From: Actinomadura darangshiensis
Lineage (GTDB): Bacteria; Actinomycetota; Actinomycetes; Streptosporangiales; Streptosporangiaceae
Direction of reading: 5' to 3'
DNA: 64,000 nucleotides
Assembly: GCF_004349235.1 (NCBI RefSeq)
Contig: NZ_SMKY01000006.1
Coordinates: 20,792-84,791, forward strand
Part shown: piece after piece, positions 52,171 through 59,705 of the stretch
Layout of the letters: every line of letters begins with the position of its first letter
Numbering within the stretch: position 1 is the first letter of the stretch
Translations under genes and position numbers: made by a program
Notes under the pieces: generated by a model
Database searches by the model: none
What the model saw: only the letters and a program-made list of their open reading frames with translations
What the model was told of the DNA's origin: nothing

Positions 52171-52415
52171 CGATGGTTCTCCTCGTCCGCAGGTTACGGT
52201 GGTCAGCGCGGACCCCGTGATTCCGGCAGATCTGGGTCGAGTCGGTGCAGGCTCTCTTCAAGCCAGGCATCCGGGGTCCGCGCTCACGCGGCCAGCCCGG
52301 CACTTCGAATCCAAGACAACCACTTGGCGTCAATAGCGTTCAGAGCCAGGGCCAACCGTTCGGAACGCCGGCCAAGGGAGCAACTCCTTGATCGGCCCGG
52401 CAAGTACAACACCCA
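52171..52415 (-). ncRNA. Candidate bridge RNA in the noncoding end of the IS110 element
   Basis: IS110-group elements encode a bridge RNA in the noncoding end upstream of the transposase. Here a perfect 13-bp stem (AGCGCGGACCCCG at 52205-52217, CGGGGTCCGCGCT at 52272-52284) closes a 54-nt loop. In transcript sense the loop has AAGAGAGC (complement of 52251-52258), identical to the element end next to the core (51043-51050). Further 3' it has ACCCAGATC (complement of 52229-52237), complementary to the other end plus core (52411-52419). This fits left and right donor guides. A second stem, CTTGGC/GCCAAG, lies 5' of it and could hold a target loop. No expression evidence. Confidence 0.6.
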
Positions 52416-53471
52416 GATCGCGTTGGTGGTGTAGATGACTTCGCGGATCTCGGCCGGGAACGCCAGGAACGGCACGAACGTGGGCCAGGCGTCGCGCCAC
52501 AGCCGGATGATCGCCGGATATCTGTGGCCCCATTCGGTGTCGAACTCGGCGAACCGCTGCTCGGCAGCGGCCTCGGTCGGGGCGGTGTAGATCTGCCGCA
52601 ACTCCTTGGTCAGCCGGCTCCAGTGCGCCTTGGAGGCGTACCGCAGCGACGAGCGCACCAGATGCACCACGCATTGCTGGACGGTGGCCTGCGGCCAGAT
52701 CTCCTCGATCGCCTCCGGCAGGCCCTTGAGCCCGTCGCAGCAGGCGATGCACACATCGGCGACGCCGCGGTTGCGGAGTTCGGCCAGCACGGTCATCCAG
52801 TGCTTGGCGCCCTCGCCGCCGGTGCCGACCCACAGGCCCAGCACGTCGCGTTCACCGTGGCAGTTGATGCCCAGGGCGACATAGATCGGGCGGTTGGCCA
52901 CCTGGCCTTCCCGGATCTTGACGTAGATCACGTCGATCAGCACGACCGGGTAGACGCCGTCCAGCGGCCGGGCCCGCCAGGCCTCCATCTCTTCCACGAC
53001 CTTGTCGGTGACCCGGGAGATCAGGTCCCGCGACACCTCGACCTGGTAGATCTCGGCCAGGTGCGCACGGATCTCCCCGGTGGTCAGGCCCTTGGCATAC
53101 AGCGAGATGATCGACTCATCGAACCCCTCGATCCGGCGGGCGTGCTTGGGCACGATCTGCGGCTCGAACTCGCCCCGCCGGTCACGCGGCACCTCGACCC
53201 GCACCGGCCCGACCTCGGTCGACACCGTCTTGGCCGACGTGCCGTTGCGGTGATTGCCGGTCGGCCGAGCCGGGCGTTCGCCCTTGTCATAGCCCAGATG
53301 ATCGGTCATCTCGGCCTCGAGCGCGGCCTGCAGCACGGTCCTGGTGACCCCGGCCAAGAGCCCGTCCGGCCCGACCAGCGACACCCCCTCGGCCTTCGCC
53401 TTCTCGATCAACTCGGCGGCCAGCTGCACATCCAGCCCACCAGCGGCCGTGCCTTTGTCGTCGTTGGTCAC
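52416..53471 (-). pseudogene. IS256 transposase, N-terminal 352 codons
   Basis: Starts with MTNDDKGTAAGG and carries the first two catalytic Asp residues (VVLIDVIYVKI and CIACCDGLKGLPEAI) and the CXXH-like ATVQQCVVHLVR block. It runs to TTNAI, immediately before the catalytic Glu. Then it enters IS110 sequence and ends after 43 unrelated codons at 52284. Inactive as split. Confidence 0.88.
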
Positions 53472-53542
53472 GTGCGATCCTTCCCGGCCGGGGCATCGAC
53501 CCCAGCCTTCCGGATCACCACCCCACCCACACGATCTTCAGG

Positions 53543-53572
53543 ACACTCCCAGGCTAAATTCGCCTGGAGTGT
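53543..53572. terminator. Hairpin at the right IS256 end
   Basis: ACACTCCCAGGC (53543-53554) and GCCTGGAGTGT (53562-53572) are inverted repeats with a 7-base AT-rich loop and one bulged C. It lies just past the HNH gene stop on that gene's transcript and could end transcription. It could equally be two IS-like ends facing each other. Confidence 0.45.
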
Positions 53573-53585
53573 TAGAGAGCGGGGT

Positions 53586-54839
53586 TTATGCGGCCCAGTC
53601 GAGTTCGGCTGGTGGGTCGGTGGTTCGGGTGTCGGTGGTTCGAGTGTTGGGGGGTGGGAGGACGCGGTAGATATGGCGGCCGGTGGGGTCTTGGGTGATG
53701 TGGATTTGTTGGGCGTTGGCGTGTTTGTAGCGGTTGTGGAAGCCGCAGCAGAGGGTGAGTTGGTCGATGTTGGTGGGGCTGTGGCCGAGGGCCCAGCCGT
53801 TGATGTGGTCGACTTCGCACAGGGTGCCGGGGACTTCGCAGCCGTGGACGGCGCAGGTGGGGTAGAGGGTCTCCAGGACTTGGCGTTGGGCGGTGGTGGC
53901 GAACCGGACCCGGTGGCCGAGGTAGAGGGGCAGGTTCCCGCGCCCGAGTAACAGGGGTGAGACGCCTGCTGCCAGGGCGATGCGGCGGGCTTGTGCGGCG
54001 GGGATGGGGGTGCCGTCGGTGAGGCGGGCGGGTGCCTGGCCGCCGGTGAGGGCGTCCAGGTCGCAGATGACGGTGACCTTGGTGGCCCGGTGTCCGCCCG
54101 ACAGGACTGAGGTGAGGGCGGCGGCGGTGCGTTCGGGCAGGTCGCGGTTGTCGTCGACGCCTGCCGGTTTGGCCAGGGGGGCCAGAGTGCCGTCCCAGAT
54201 GGCGGCGTCTTCAGCGTTCAGCCAGCCCTTGATGTAGCAGCCGCCGTCCAGCGAGCGGGTGGAGTCGACCCAGGAGCGTTCGTAACCGCGTTTGCTTTCG
54301 TCCGGCTCGCGTTCGCGTCCGTCGCGTTCGGCGATGACGTCGCGGATCCGGCGGCCGAAGGCGGCGACCTTCCCTGCGGAGAAGTCCTGGTCGACCATGT
54401 CGAGCAGGATGTGTTCGGCTGCCGTGCAGTCGTCATCGTCGAGGCGCGTGACGGCGTCGGCGATGGTGGCGGCGTGGCCGAGGGACAGTTCACCGGTCGT
54501 CCAGCGGGTGGTGACCTGGGGCAGGCGATCCCGCTGCCGGGCCAGGTTCAGCCGTTCCTTGGCGCGGGACTCGCGCATCCCCAGCCGGGTCCGCAGCCAC
54601 GACCGGGTGGAGGGGAAACCCCATCGCTGCACTTCCCGGTTCCGATCCACCACGTCGATGAGGCCGGACAGGGCGGCTTCGGTCATATCGCCGGCCACGG
54701 CGAGAGTCTCGGTGAGTTCCATGCATGCCGCTGCTGACTCGGGCGCCGGGCGGCGGGCGAGTTCGGCGGCGATCGCGGACGCGCCGTGCACCAATTCCAT
54801 GGTGGACGCCTCGTCTAGATCAACTCTGACCGAACTCAT
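53586..54839 (-). CDS. DUF222/13E12-type HNH endonuclease
   Basis: A 417-residue protein. Residues about 20-300 are the DUF222 (13E12) region, with RSWLRTRLGMRESRAKERL and LSLGHAATIADAV. The C-terminal HNH nuclease has CEVPGTLCEVDHINGWALG and NLDQLTLCCGFHNRYKH-like (here IDQLTLCCGFHNRYKH). The end has a TRTTD repeat. These are abundant, possibly mobile, nucleases in actinobacteria. An SOS-like box abuts the start codon. Confidence 0.88.
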   Translation of the reverse strand: MSSVRVDLDEASTMELVHGASAIAAELARRPAPESAAACMELTETLAVAGDMTEAALSGLIDVVDRNREVQRWGFPSTRSWLRTRLGMRESRAKERLNLARQRDRLPQVTTRWTTGELSLGHAATIADAVTRLDDDDCTAAEHILLDMVDQDFSAGKVAAFGRRIRDVIAERDGREREPDESKRGYERSWVDSTRSLDGGCYIKGWLNAEDAAIWDGTLAPLAKPAGVDDNRDLPERTAAALTSVLSGGHRATKVTVICDLDALTGGQAPARLTDGTPIPAAQARRIALAAGVSPLLLGRGNLPLYLGHRVRFATTAQRQVLETLYPTCAVHGCEVPGTLCEVDHINGWALGHSPTNIDQLTLCCGFHNRYKHANAQQIHITQDPTGRHIYRVLPPPNTRTTDTRTTDPPAELDWAA

Positions 54840-54855
54840 GCGAACATACTATCGA
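54840..54855. promoter_or_regulatory. LexA/SOS-box-like site before the HNH gene
   Basis: GCGAACATACTATCGA matches 9 of the 12 fixed positions of the actinobacterial SOS box TCGAAC-n4-GTTCGA. It lies directly before the ATG and overlaps a possible -10 (TAGTAT). 13E12-family genes in mycobacteria are known to be DNA-damage regulated. Confidence 0.45.
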
Positions 54856-55092
54856 ATCCCACATCCCGTCGCCGCGTAAATCGGTCTGCATTTTGTCACC
54901 GTGAAGATAGTCGGAGTCGCCGACTACTAGAACTCTGTTTCAGAGTCGTTGATTTCAGTGGCGACAAAAGGATGCTGGACCCGGTTGTCCACGTTTCCCC
55001 TTCTGGTGACCCTCCTGGAGCGTGGGGGTGGCACGGGGTGCAGTGTGGCGCCATAGTCTGCCAACAGGGCCGCAGGCGGAACGCGCTCATCG
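54856..55092. other. Intergenic region with two hairpins
   Basis: No gene is supported in these 237 bases. TAGTCGG-AGTCG-CCGACTA lies at 54908-54926 and ACTCTG-TTT-CAGAGT at 54932-54946, both perfect. They sit downstream of the DUF397 gene and may act as its terminator. Confidence 0.4.
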
Positions 55093-55308
55093 TTACCGGT
55101 CGTAGGACCCGGCCTTCACCTGCGTCAGGAAAGCGGCCCAGGCTTCGGGGGCAAAGTTCAGGTGCCCGACGTCCGGGGCCTTGCTGTCCCGCACACCGAT
55201 CCCCACGTCGAGGGTGGCCGCCTCGACGCACTCACCGTTACCGCTGCTCCGGCTGCTCCTGCGCCACATGGCACGAGACGCTTCCATCCTGCGCCTGTTC
55301 ACGACCAC
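55093..55308 (-). CDS. DUF397 small protein (second copy, BldB-like)
   Basis: A 71-residue DUF397 protein: WRRSSRSSGNGECVEAA, VRDSKAPDVGHLNF and EAWAAFL. Starts at GTG 55308, just after GGAGGGCTGA. It lies 20 bases downstream of a DUF5753 XRE gene, repeating the arrangement at 14.6-15.6 kb. The VRDSKAPxVGHL stretch is nearly identical in the two copies. Confidence 0.83.
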   Translation of the reverse strand: MVVNRRRMEASRAMWRRSSRSSGNGECVEAATLDVGIGVRDSKAPDVGHLNFAPEAWAAFLTQVKAGSYDR

Positions 55309-55328
55309 TCAGCCCTCCTGGATCGCCA

Positions 55329-56189
55329 CTACGCGAGGTCTTGGGCCGCCGCCTGGAAGACTCGCGCTGAGTCCCTCGGGCTATCCGCCGCCGCCCTCAA
55401 ATGGTCGAAAACTAGTGTATATCCGGCGACGTCTTCCGGGGCCTCCACGAAGAGGGCACTCATACCCGTATCGAGGTAGACGACATTCGGATCGGAAGCT
55501 CCAAAACCCAGGACGACGAAGGATGTCGCCATGGAGGCATGCGCACCAGCCTCGAACGGGAGCACTTGAAGTTGCACACCAGGACGCTCTGCCATGTCAG
55601 CGAGTTGATCCAGCTGTTCTCGCATGATCTGTCGGCTACCGACGACCCGTCGTATGGCGGCCTCATCGATCACGGTCCACAGTCGCAGCGGTTGGGGCCC
55701 GGTAAGGACCTTCTGCCGATCTAGGCGCACGGCAACCCTCCGCTCGACTGCTTCTGGACCATCGTTCGGGCGCGTTGCCCGGATGACGGCGCGTGCGTAC
55801 TCGGCGGTCTGGAGGATGCCAGGGATGAGTTGCTGCTGGTATGTGCGCATCTCACGGGCTTCTGTCTCAAGCCCGATGTAGGTGCTGTACTCGGAGGGCA
55901 GGACGTCGGCGTAAACCTGCCACCATCCACGCTGACGCGCCTCGCGGGCGAGGGTGATCAGCGCCTCCCGCTGCTCGCCGTGGACGTCATAGACATCAAG
56001 CAGGTGGCGCAGGTCTGCGGGACGGATCCGGCGATCCCCCTTCTCCCAGCGTCCGAGCGTACTGGGGTTCCACTCGCCACCGGCGAGATCGGCGACCTGC
56101 TCGATAGTCAGCTCTCGTTCTTCCCTGAGACGCCGTAGCTCGCGCCGGAGCCGCTTGCTTCGGACAGTCGGACTAGGGCGACCGGACAT
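55329..56189 (-). CDS. XRE-family regulator with DUF5753 (WhiJ-like, second copy)
   Basis: A 286-residue protein. The HTH is at residues about 20-60 (LREERELTIEQVADLAGG then STLGRWEKGDRRI). The DUF5753 part has YIGLETEAREMRTYQQQLIPG, LQTAEYARAVI and TVIDEAAIRRVVG. The start at 56189 follows AAGGAG; a frame opening at 56216 lacks one. Pairs with the DUF397 gene downstream and the divergent operon at 56463. Confidence 0.87.
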   Translation of the reverse strand: MSGRPSPTVRSKRLRRELRRLREERELTIEQVADLAGGEWNPSTLGRWEKGDRRIRPADLRHLLDVYDVHGEQREALITLAREARQRGWWQVYADVLPSEYSTYIGLETEAREMRTYQQQLIPGILQTAEYARAVIRATRPNDGPEAVERRVAVRLDRQKVLTGPQPLRLWTVIDEAAIRRVVGSRQIMREQLDQLADMAERPGVQLQVLPFEAGAHASMATSFVVLGFGASDPNVVYLDTGMSALFVEAPEDVAGYTLVFDHLRAAADSPRDSARVFQAAAQDLA

Positions 56190-56462
56190 TTCAGACTCCT
56201 TTTGGCAGTTCTCCAATGGAGGGTTGCCAATGTCGCAACGACATCGCAGGCTGTAGTCAAGTTGTCACGGAAGAGGTTCGCTGGGTGGCTGAACAAGCCA
56301 ACAGGGTGCGCGCGTTTGCGATCACAGCCGCCTCGTCCGGACGAACAGCCGTGGTCCTGGACGTCCTAAGTGTTCAGCGGAGACGGACGAGTTGGAGCGG
56401 CCCCGGGGCGGTGCTTGCACCACCGGCCCGGGGCCTTGACCGACTGGAAAGGAGTCGGACCC
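56190..56462. promoter_or_regulatory. Divergent region with a strong stem-loop in the leader of the 56463 gene
   Basis: 273 bases between XRE and the next operon. GGCCCCGGG (56399-56407) pairs perfectly with CCCGGGGCC (56427-56435). Within it GGTG-CTTG-CACC (56410-56421) forms an inner hairpin. It ends 27 bases before the ATG at 56463, just upstream of its AAGGAG. It could be an attenuator or leader structure. Confidence 0.5.
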
Positions 56463-56780
56463 ATGGTGAACCTACCCAACCGTTCGCCCTCGGGGGAGTG
56501 TGAGGAGGTGCCACCGGTACCGCCGGTTACGGTTCAGCGGCTGGAGTTGCTGGTCAGGCTGATGGTGAGCCTGCGTGGGCTCGGGCGGGGCTCGGTGTTG
56601 TACATGCACGGGCGGGCGGAGCCCGTGTTGTCGGTGCCGATGGTTTCACGGCGACGGTCGATGGCGGTGCTCGTCGTCCAAGACCGGGGCGGGTGGTCGT
56701 TCCTGTGGGACGCCGCCCACCGGACGCCGGCCGGGTCGGTGCGGGTGGCGGCCGAGATGATCGCCGGGGTGACGCGGTGA
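56463..56780 (+). CDS. Small protein preceding an RsbW-like ATPase
   Basis: A 105-residue protein of unknown family, starting at the ATG at 56463 behind AAGGAG. The middle is helical (VQRLELLVRLMVSLRG). The end has VLVVQDRGGWSFLWDAA and SVRVAAEMIAGV, similar in layout to the protein at 16171-16518. It overlaps the ATPase gene by four bases (GTGA). Confidence 0.68.
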   Translation: MVNLPNRSPSGECEEVPPVPPVTVQRLELLVRLMVSLRGLGRGSVLYMHGRAEPVLSVPMVSRRRSMAVLVVQDRGGWSFLWDAAHRTPAGSVRVAAEMIAGVTR

Positions 56781-57188
56781 TCGTCTGGGACGAGGTGCAC
56801 ACCGAGCGGGTGTGCTCGGACGATGTTCTGGACGTCCGGGAGGTTCGGGCCCGGGTGCGGCGGGCGGTCGCCCGGGTCGCTGACGGGTTCGACCTGGGCG
56901 ACGTGGATCTGCTGGTCTGCGAGGTCGCCACCAACGCCGTCCGGCACAGCGCCAGCGGACAGCCCGGCGGCGGGGTGTGGGTGACCTTGCTCGTCTCGGC
57001 CGCGCGGCTGCGGGTGGAGATTCAGGACGACGGCGACTCGGAGGGGCGCCCCGATGATCCCCACCCATGGGTCGGCATGGGACGAGGGCGGTCGCGGGCT
57101 TCTCATGGTGCGGGAGCTGGCCGACCGATGGGGCGCCCTTCGCGGAGAGGGCGGATGCCACACCGTATGGTTCGAGGTCGTCCGATGA
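56777..57188 (+). pseudogene. RsbW-like ATPase gene with a frameshift
   Basis: From GTG 56777 the frame gives the HATPase N-box LLVCEVATNAVRHSA and G1-type VEIQDDGDSEG. The G2 motif GGRGLLMVRELADRWG and the end CHTVWFEVV are in another frame, ending at TGA 57186-57188. The shift lies between about 57050 and 57085. Without correction the first frame continues open into the next gene and would make a 257-residue hybrid lacking the G2 box. It may be a true mutation or a sequencing error. Confidence 0.7.
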
Positions 57189-57550
57189 CCGCCGTGCGAA
57201 TGCTGTGCGATGCCTGGGCGACGTGGTGGAGCGGCCGGAACGATCAGCAGAGCGTCCGGCCGCTCCCCCGCGAGCACCCGGAGGTGGACTTCCTCTTCGG
57301 CGGTGCCGTGCCGGAGATGCGGCAAGTGTTCGAGGTGTTCCCAGGTGAGGCGCGGGCCTGGCGAACGCTCGCGGAGATGGAGGACGCGCGGTCCCGGATC
57401 TGGTCGCGGCAAGGGCGGGTATGGGACGCGGGCCTGTGCGCCGGACGGGCGCAGGCGTACCGGGCTGCAGCTGAGCAACTCGAAAACGTGCTCATCGACT
57501 TGCTCGGCCTGTGGGACGAGTACGAGCGCCGGGCCGGCGGGAGGACCTGA
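57185..57550 (+). CDS. Hypothetical helical protein downstream of the RsbW-like gene
   Basis: A 121-residue protein starting at the ATG that overlaps the corrected ATPase stop (ATGA), which supports the corrected reading. It is rich in helix-forming residues: EVDFLFGGAVPEMRQVFEV, AWRTLAEMEDARSRIW and AQAYRAAAEQLENVLI. I do not recognise the family. Third gene of the module. Confidence 0.65.
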   Translation: MTAVRMLCDAWATWWSGRNDQQSVRPLPREHPEVDFLFGGAVPEMRQVFEVFPGEARAWRTLAEMEDARSRIWSRQGRVWDAGLCAGRAQAYRAAAEQLENVLIDLLGLWDEYERRAGGRT

Positions 57551-57563
57551 CGAGCTGACGTGG

Positions 57564-58370
57564 CTAGGCGCGGTGGGGGCGGTTCGTCCAGCCCTGGTCG
57601 TCGGCGCGGGCGAACCAGCCTGACGCGGCCAGCGTGCCGCCGTCCACCGGGATCGTGTGGCCGGTGACGAAGCGGGCGTCATCGGAGGCCAGGAAGGCGA
57701 CCACCGCCGCGTAGTCGTCGGGCTCGCCGAAGCGGGCCAGCGGGACCCAGGTGTGTTCGAGTCCCTCGTCGTAGCCGCGCCGCATCCACTCGACCGGGGT
57801 CTGCTCGGTGTTCGCGAGGTCGGGGGCGATCGCGTTGACGCGCACGCCGTGGCGTCCGACCGCTACCGCCAGGCTGCGGGTGAACGCCGACACGCCCGCG
57901 TTGTACGCCGAGTACACCGGGTGCTGCGGGATGCCGCGGAACGCCTCGACCGTCGAGTTGTTGACGATGCTGCCCGTGCACCGCTCGATCATCGATGGCA
58001 GGAGCGCGTGGGTGAGCTTGAGGACGTGCAGGAGATTCAGCTCGTAGAGGCGCTGCCACTGCTCGGGCGTGCTGTCCTGGAAGGATGGCGCCGCCGGACG
58101 AAAGTCGCCGACGTTGTTGACCAGGACGTCCACCCGTCCCTCAGCCGCCGCACATACCCCCTCGACCGTCCCGTCCTCGACGATGTCGCCGATGACGGTG
58201 ACGCATCGGCCTCCGGCCGTCTCAATGTCGACGCGGGTGCGGTCGGCGGCGTCCGGGTCGATGTCGTTGAGGATCACCAGATCGCCTCCGGCGGCCAGGC
58301 GGCGGGAGATCGCCCCGCCGATGCCCAGCGCGCCGCCCGTGACCACGCTGACCCGGGGATTCTCACTCAC
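57564..58370 (-). CDS. SDR with Asn at the catalytic Lys position
   Basis: A 268-residue SDR: TGGALGIGGAISRRL (residues 11-25), VLVNNVGDF, and IPVDGGTLAASGW at the end. At the active site it reads VYSAYNAGVSAFTRSLA, so YxxxK becomes YxxxN. It may be inactive or use another base. ATG at 58370 overlaps the SnoaL-like gene by eight bases; last gene of the hsaC operon. Confidence 0.8.
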   Translation of the reverse strand: MSENPRVSVVTGGALGIGGAISRRLAAGGDLVILNDIDPDAADRTRVDIETAGGRCVTVIGDIVEDGTVEGVCAAAEGRVDVLVNNVGDFRPAAPSFQDSTPEQWQRLYELNLLHVLKLTHALLPSMIERCTGSIVNNSTVEAFRGIPQHPVYSAYNAGVSAFTRSLAVAVGRHGVRVNAIAPDLANTEQTPVEWMRRGYDEGLEHTWVPLARFGEPDDYAAVVAFLASDDARFVTGHTIPVDGGTLAASGWFARADDQGWTNRPHRA

Positions 58371-58827
58371 CGCGCCACCTCCGGACGGGACGGGTCTCGA
58401 TCGAGTCGATGCGCTGCTCGCGCCGGGCGATCCGCCAGGTCCGGCCGTCCAGCCGGTACGTGTCGGTGTAGCGGCAGTGCCAGACCAGGTCGGACGCCTT
58501 GCCGTCCTCCCGAGAGGTCATATGGTGGGCGACGCAGGCGATCTCTCCGGTCGCCCTGCCCAGCTCGGCACCGACGTCGAACACCTGGCCCGCGAGTGCG
58601 TGGAAGGTCAGCGGGATGTCGTTCAGCACCGACAGGGTCTTGGTGATCTCGCCGCGTCCGGTAAAGGCCCGCACCGGGTCGAGCTTCTCGGGGGCGTCCG
58701 GCAGGACGAGGACCGCGTCCTCGGTGAACAGGCCCGCCATCGCGTCGATGTCGCGGCGGTCGGCGTACAGCGCGTAGCGGGCGACCAGATCGCCGAGGGC
58801 GATCTGGTCGACGACTCCGAGCGTCAT
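58363..58827 (-). CDS. SnoaL-like/NTF2-fold protein in the hsaC operon
   Basis: A 154-residue NTF2-like protein: LVARYALYADRRDIDAMAGLFTEDAVLV, LTFHALAGQVFDVG and WHCRYTDTYRLDGRTWRIARRE. The pattern is SnoaL-4/ring-hydroxylating beta-like. In steroid clusters such proteins may be isomerases or hydratases. Overlaps both neighbours. Confidence 0.78.
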   Translation of the reverse strand: MTLGVVDQIALGDLVARYALYADRRDIDAMAGLFTEDAVLVLPDAPEKLDPVRAFTGRGEITKTLSVLNDIPLTFHALAGQVFDVGAELGRATGEIACVAHHMTSREDGKASDLVWHCRYTDTYRLDGRTWRIARREQRIDSIETRPVRRWRGE

Positions 58828-59705
58828 GCCAGGCCCAGGCGCTCGGCGCAGGCGGACAGCTCGTCCTTCGCCTCGTCCAGGTCCGTTGTCACGTTCCCGC
58901 GCAGGACGAGCCGGGCCGCGCCCCGGTCTGCGAGCTTCTCCGCCTTCTCCGGCGTGACCGCCGACAGCGAATGGCCTAGCGTCAGCTCCAGGGCGTCCGG
59001 GTCACGGCCGTTCTTCTCGGCCTCCTCGCGCATCAGCGCGACGAGCGCGGCGAGCTCGTCGCCCGCCACGCCGAGCGGTTGGAGGCCGTCGCCGTACCGG
59101 CCGGCGCGGCGCGCGGCGGCCTTCGTGTGCCCGCCGACGTGGATCGGCACACCGCCCTCCTGGACGGGCTTCGGGTAGCTCATCGCGCCCTTGAACCGGA
59201 AGAATTCCCCATCGTGGGAGGCTCCGGAAGGGGCGGTGTCGGCCCACAGCTTGCGCAGCACCTGGAGCTGCTCGTCGCCGCGCCGGCCGCGCGACTCGAA
59301 GTCCGCGCCGCACGCCTCGACCTCCTCGCGCATCCAGCCCATGCCGACGACGAGGCGCAGCCGCCCGCCGGACAGCGCGTCGATCGTCGCGAGCCGCTTC
59401 GCGAGCACCACGGGGTGGTGGTTCGGCAGGACGAGCACACCGGTGGCGAGCCCGATGCGGGAGGTCTGACCGGCGAGGAACGCCAGCAGGTCCAGCGGGT
59501 CGGGGATGTCGAGGTCGTCGGCGAGCTCCATCTTCCCGGACTTGTCGTACGGGTAGACGCTCGAATAGGAACTCGCCACCACCGCGTGCTCGACCGCGCC
59601 GACCGACTCGAAGCCGCAGGCTTCGGCGTGCCGGACGTATTCGCCGATCCACGCGGGATCGGCGGTGACCCCCGCCGCCACGGGGAGCAGGACGGCGTAC
59701 TTCAT
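58824..59705 (-). CDS. LLM-class F420-dependent oxidoreductase
   Basis: A 293-residue TIM-barrel luciferase-like protein: YVRHAEACGFESVGAVEH, then SRIGLATGVLVLPNHHPVVLAK, GRLRLVVGMGWMREEVEACG and VPIHVGGHTKAAARRAGRYGDG. The last two blocks are typical of the F420-binding subgroup. ATGA overlaps at both ends place it inside the hsaC operon. Substrate unknown, likely a steroid intermediate. Confidence 0.83.
   Translation of the reverse strand: MKYAVLLPVAAGVTADPAWIGEYVRHAEACGFESVGAVEHAVVASSYSSVYPYDKSGKMELADDLDIPDPLDLLAFLAGQTSRIGLATGVLVLPNHHPVVLAKRLATIDALSGGRLRLVVGMGWMREEVEACGADFESRGRRGDEQLQVLRKLWADTAPSGASHDGEFFRFKGAMSYPKPVQEGGVPIHVGGHTKAAARRAGRYGDGLQPLGVAGDELAALVALMREEAEKNGRDPDALELTLGHSLSAVTPEKAEKLADRGAARLVLRGNVTTDLDEAKDELSACAERLGLA

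Larger units (their letters stand above)
51042..52415 (-). mobile_element. IS110-family insertion element
   Basis: About 1374 bp, inserted in the IS256 transposase codon run NAI|ESLN. The dinucleotide GA (TC on the coding strand) occurs at both boundaries (51040-51041 and 52416-52417), as expected for IS110-type recombination at a 2-bp core without larger target duplication. No terminal inverted repeats are evident. It holds one transposase gene and a 245-bp noncoding end upstream of it. Confidence 0.8.
50798..53550. mobile_element. IS256-family element interrupted by an IS110-family element
   Basis: Ends are imperfect inverted repeats: left GGGAGTGTCTGAAAGTC at 50798, right (reverse complement) GGGAGTGTCCTGAAGATC ending at 53550, both followed by TGTGGGTG. 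Inside is an IS256-type transposase split by a 1374-bp IS110-type element. The flanking 8 bases (ccgacatc and aggctaaa) do not match, so no target duplication is visible and a later rearrangement is likely. Confidence 0.78.

Noticed and set aside
52249..52256. Target guide (AGGCTCTC, also beside the core in the IS256 target at 51032-51039) as a left target guide
   Set aside because: In the transposase-sense RNA its polarity is wrong for a target guide under the IS621 rules as I know them; the overlapping donor-end match fits better.
52284..52415. Novel C-terminal domain of the IS256 transposase
   Set aside because: These codons are IS110 noncoding sequence read through after the insertion; the true C-terminus is at 50844-51041.
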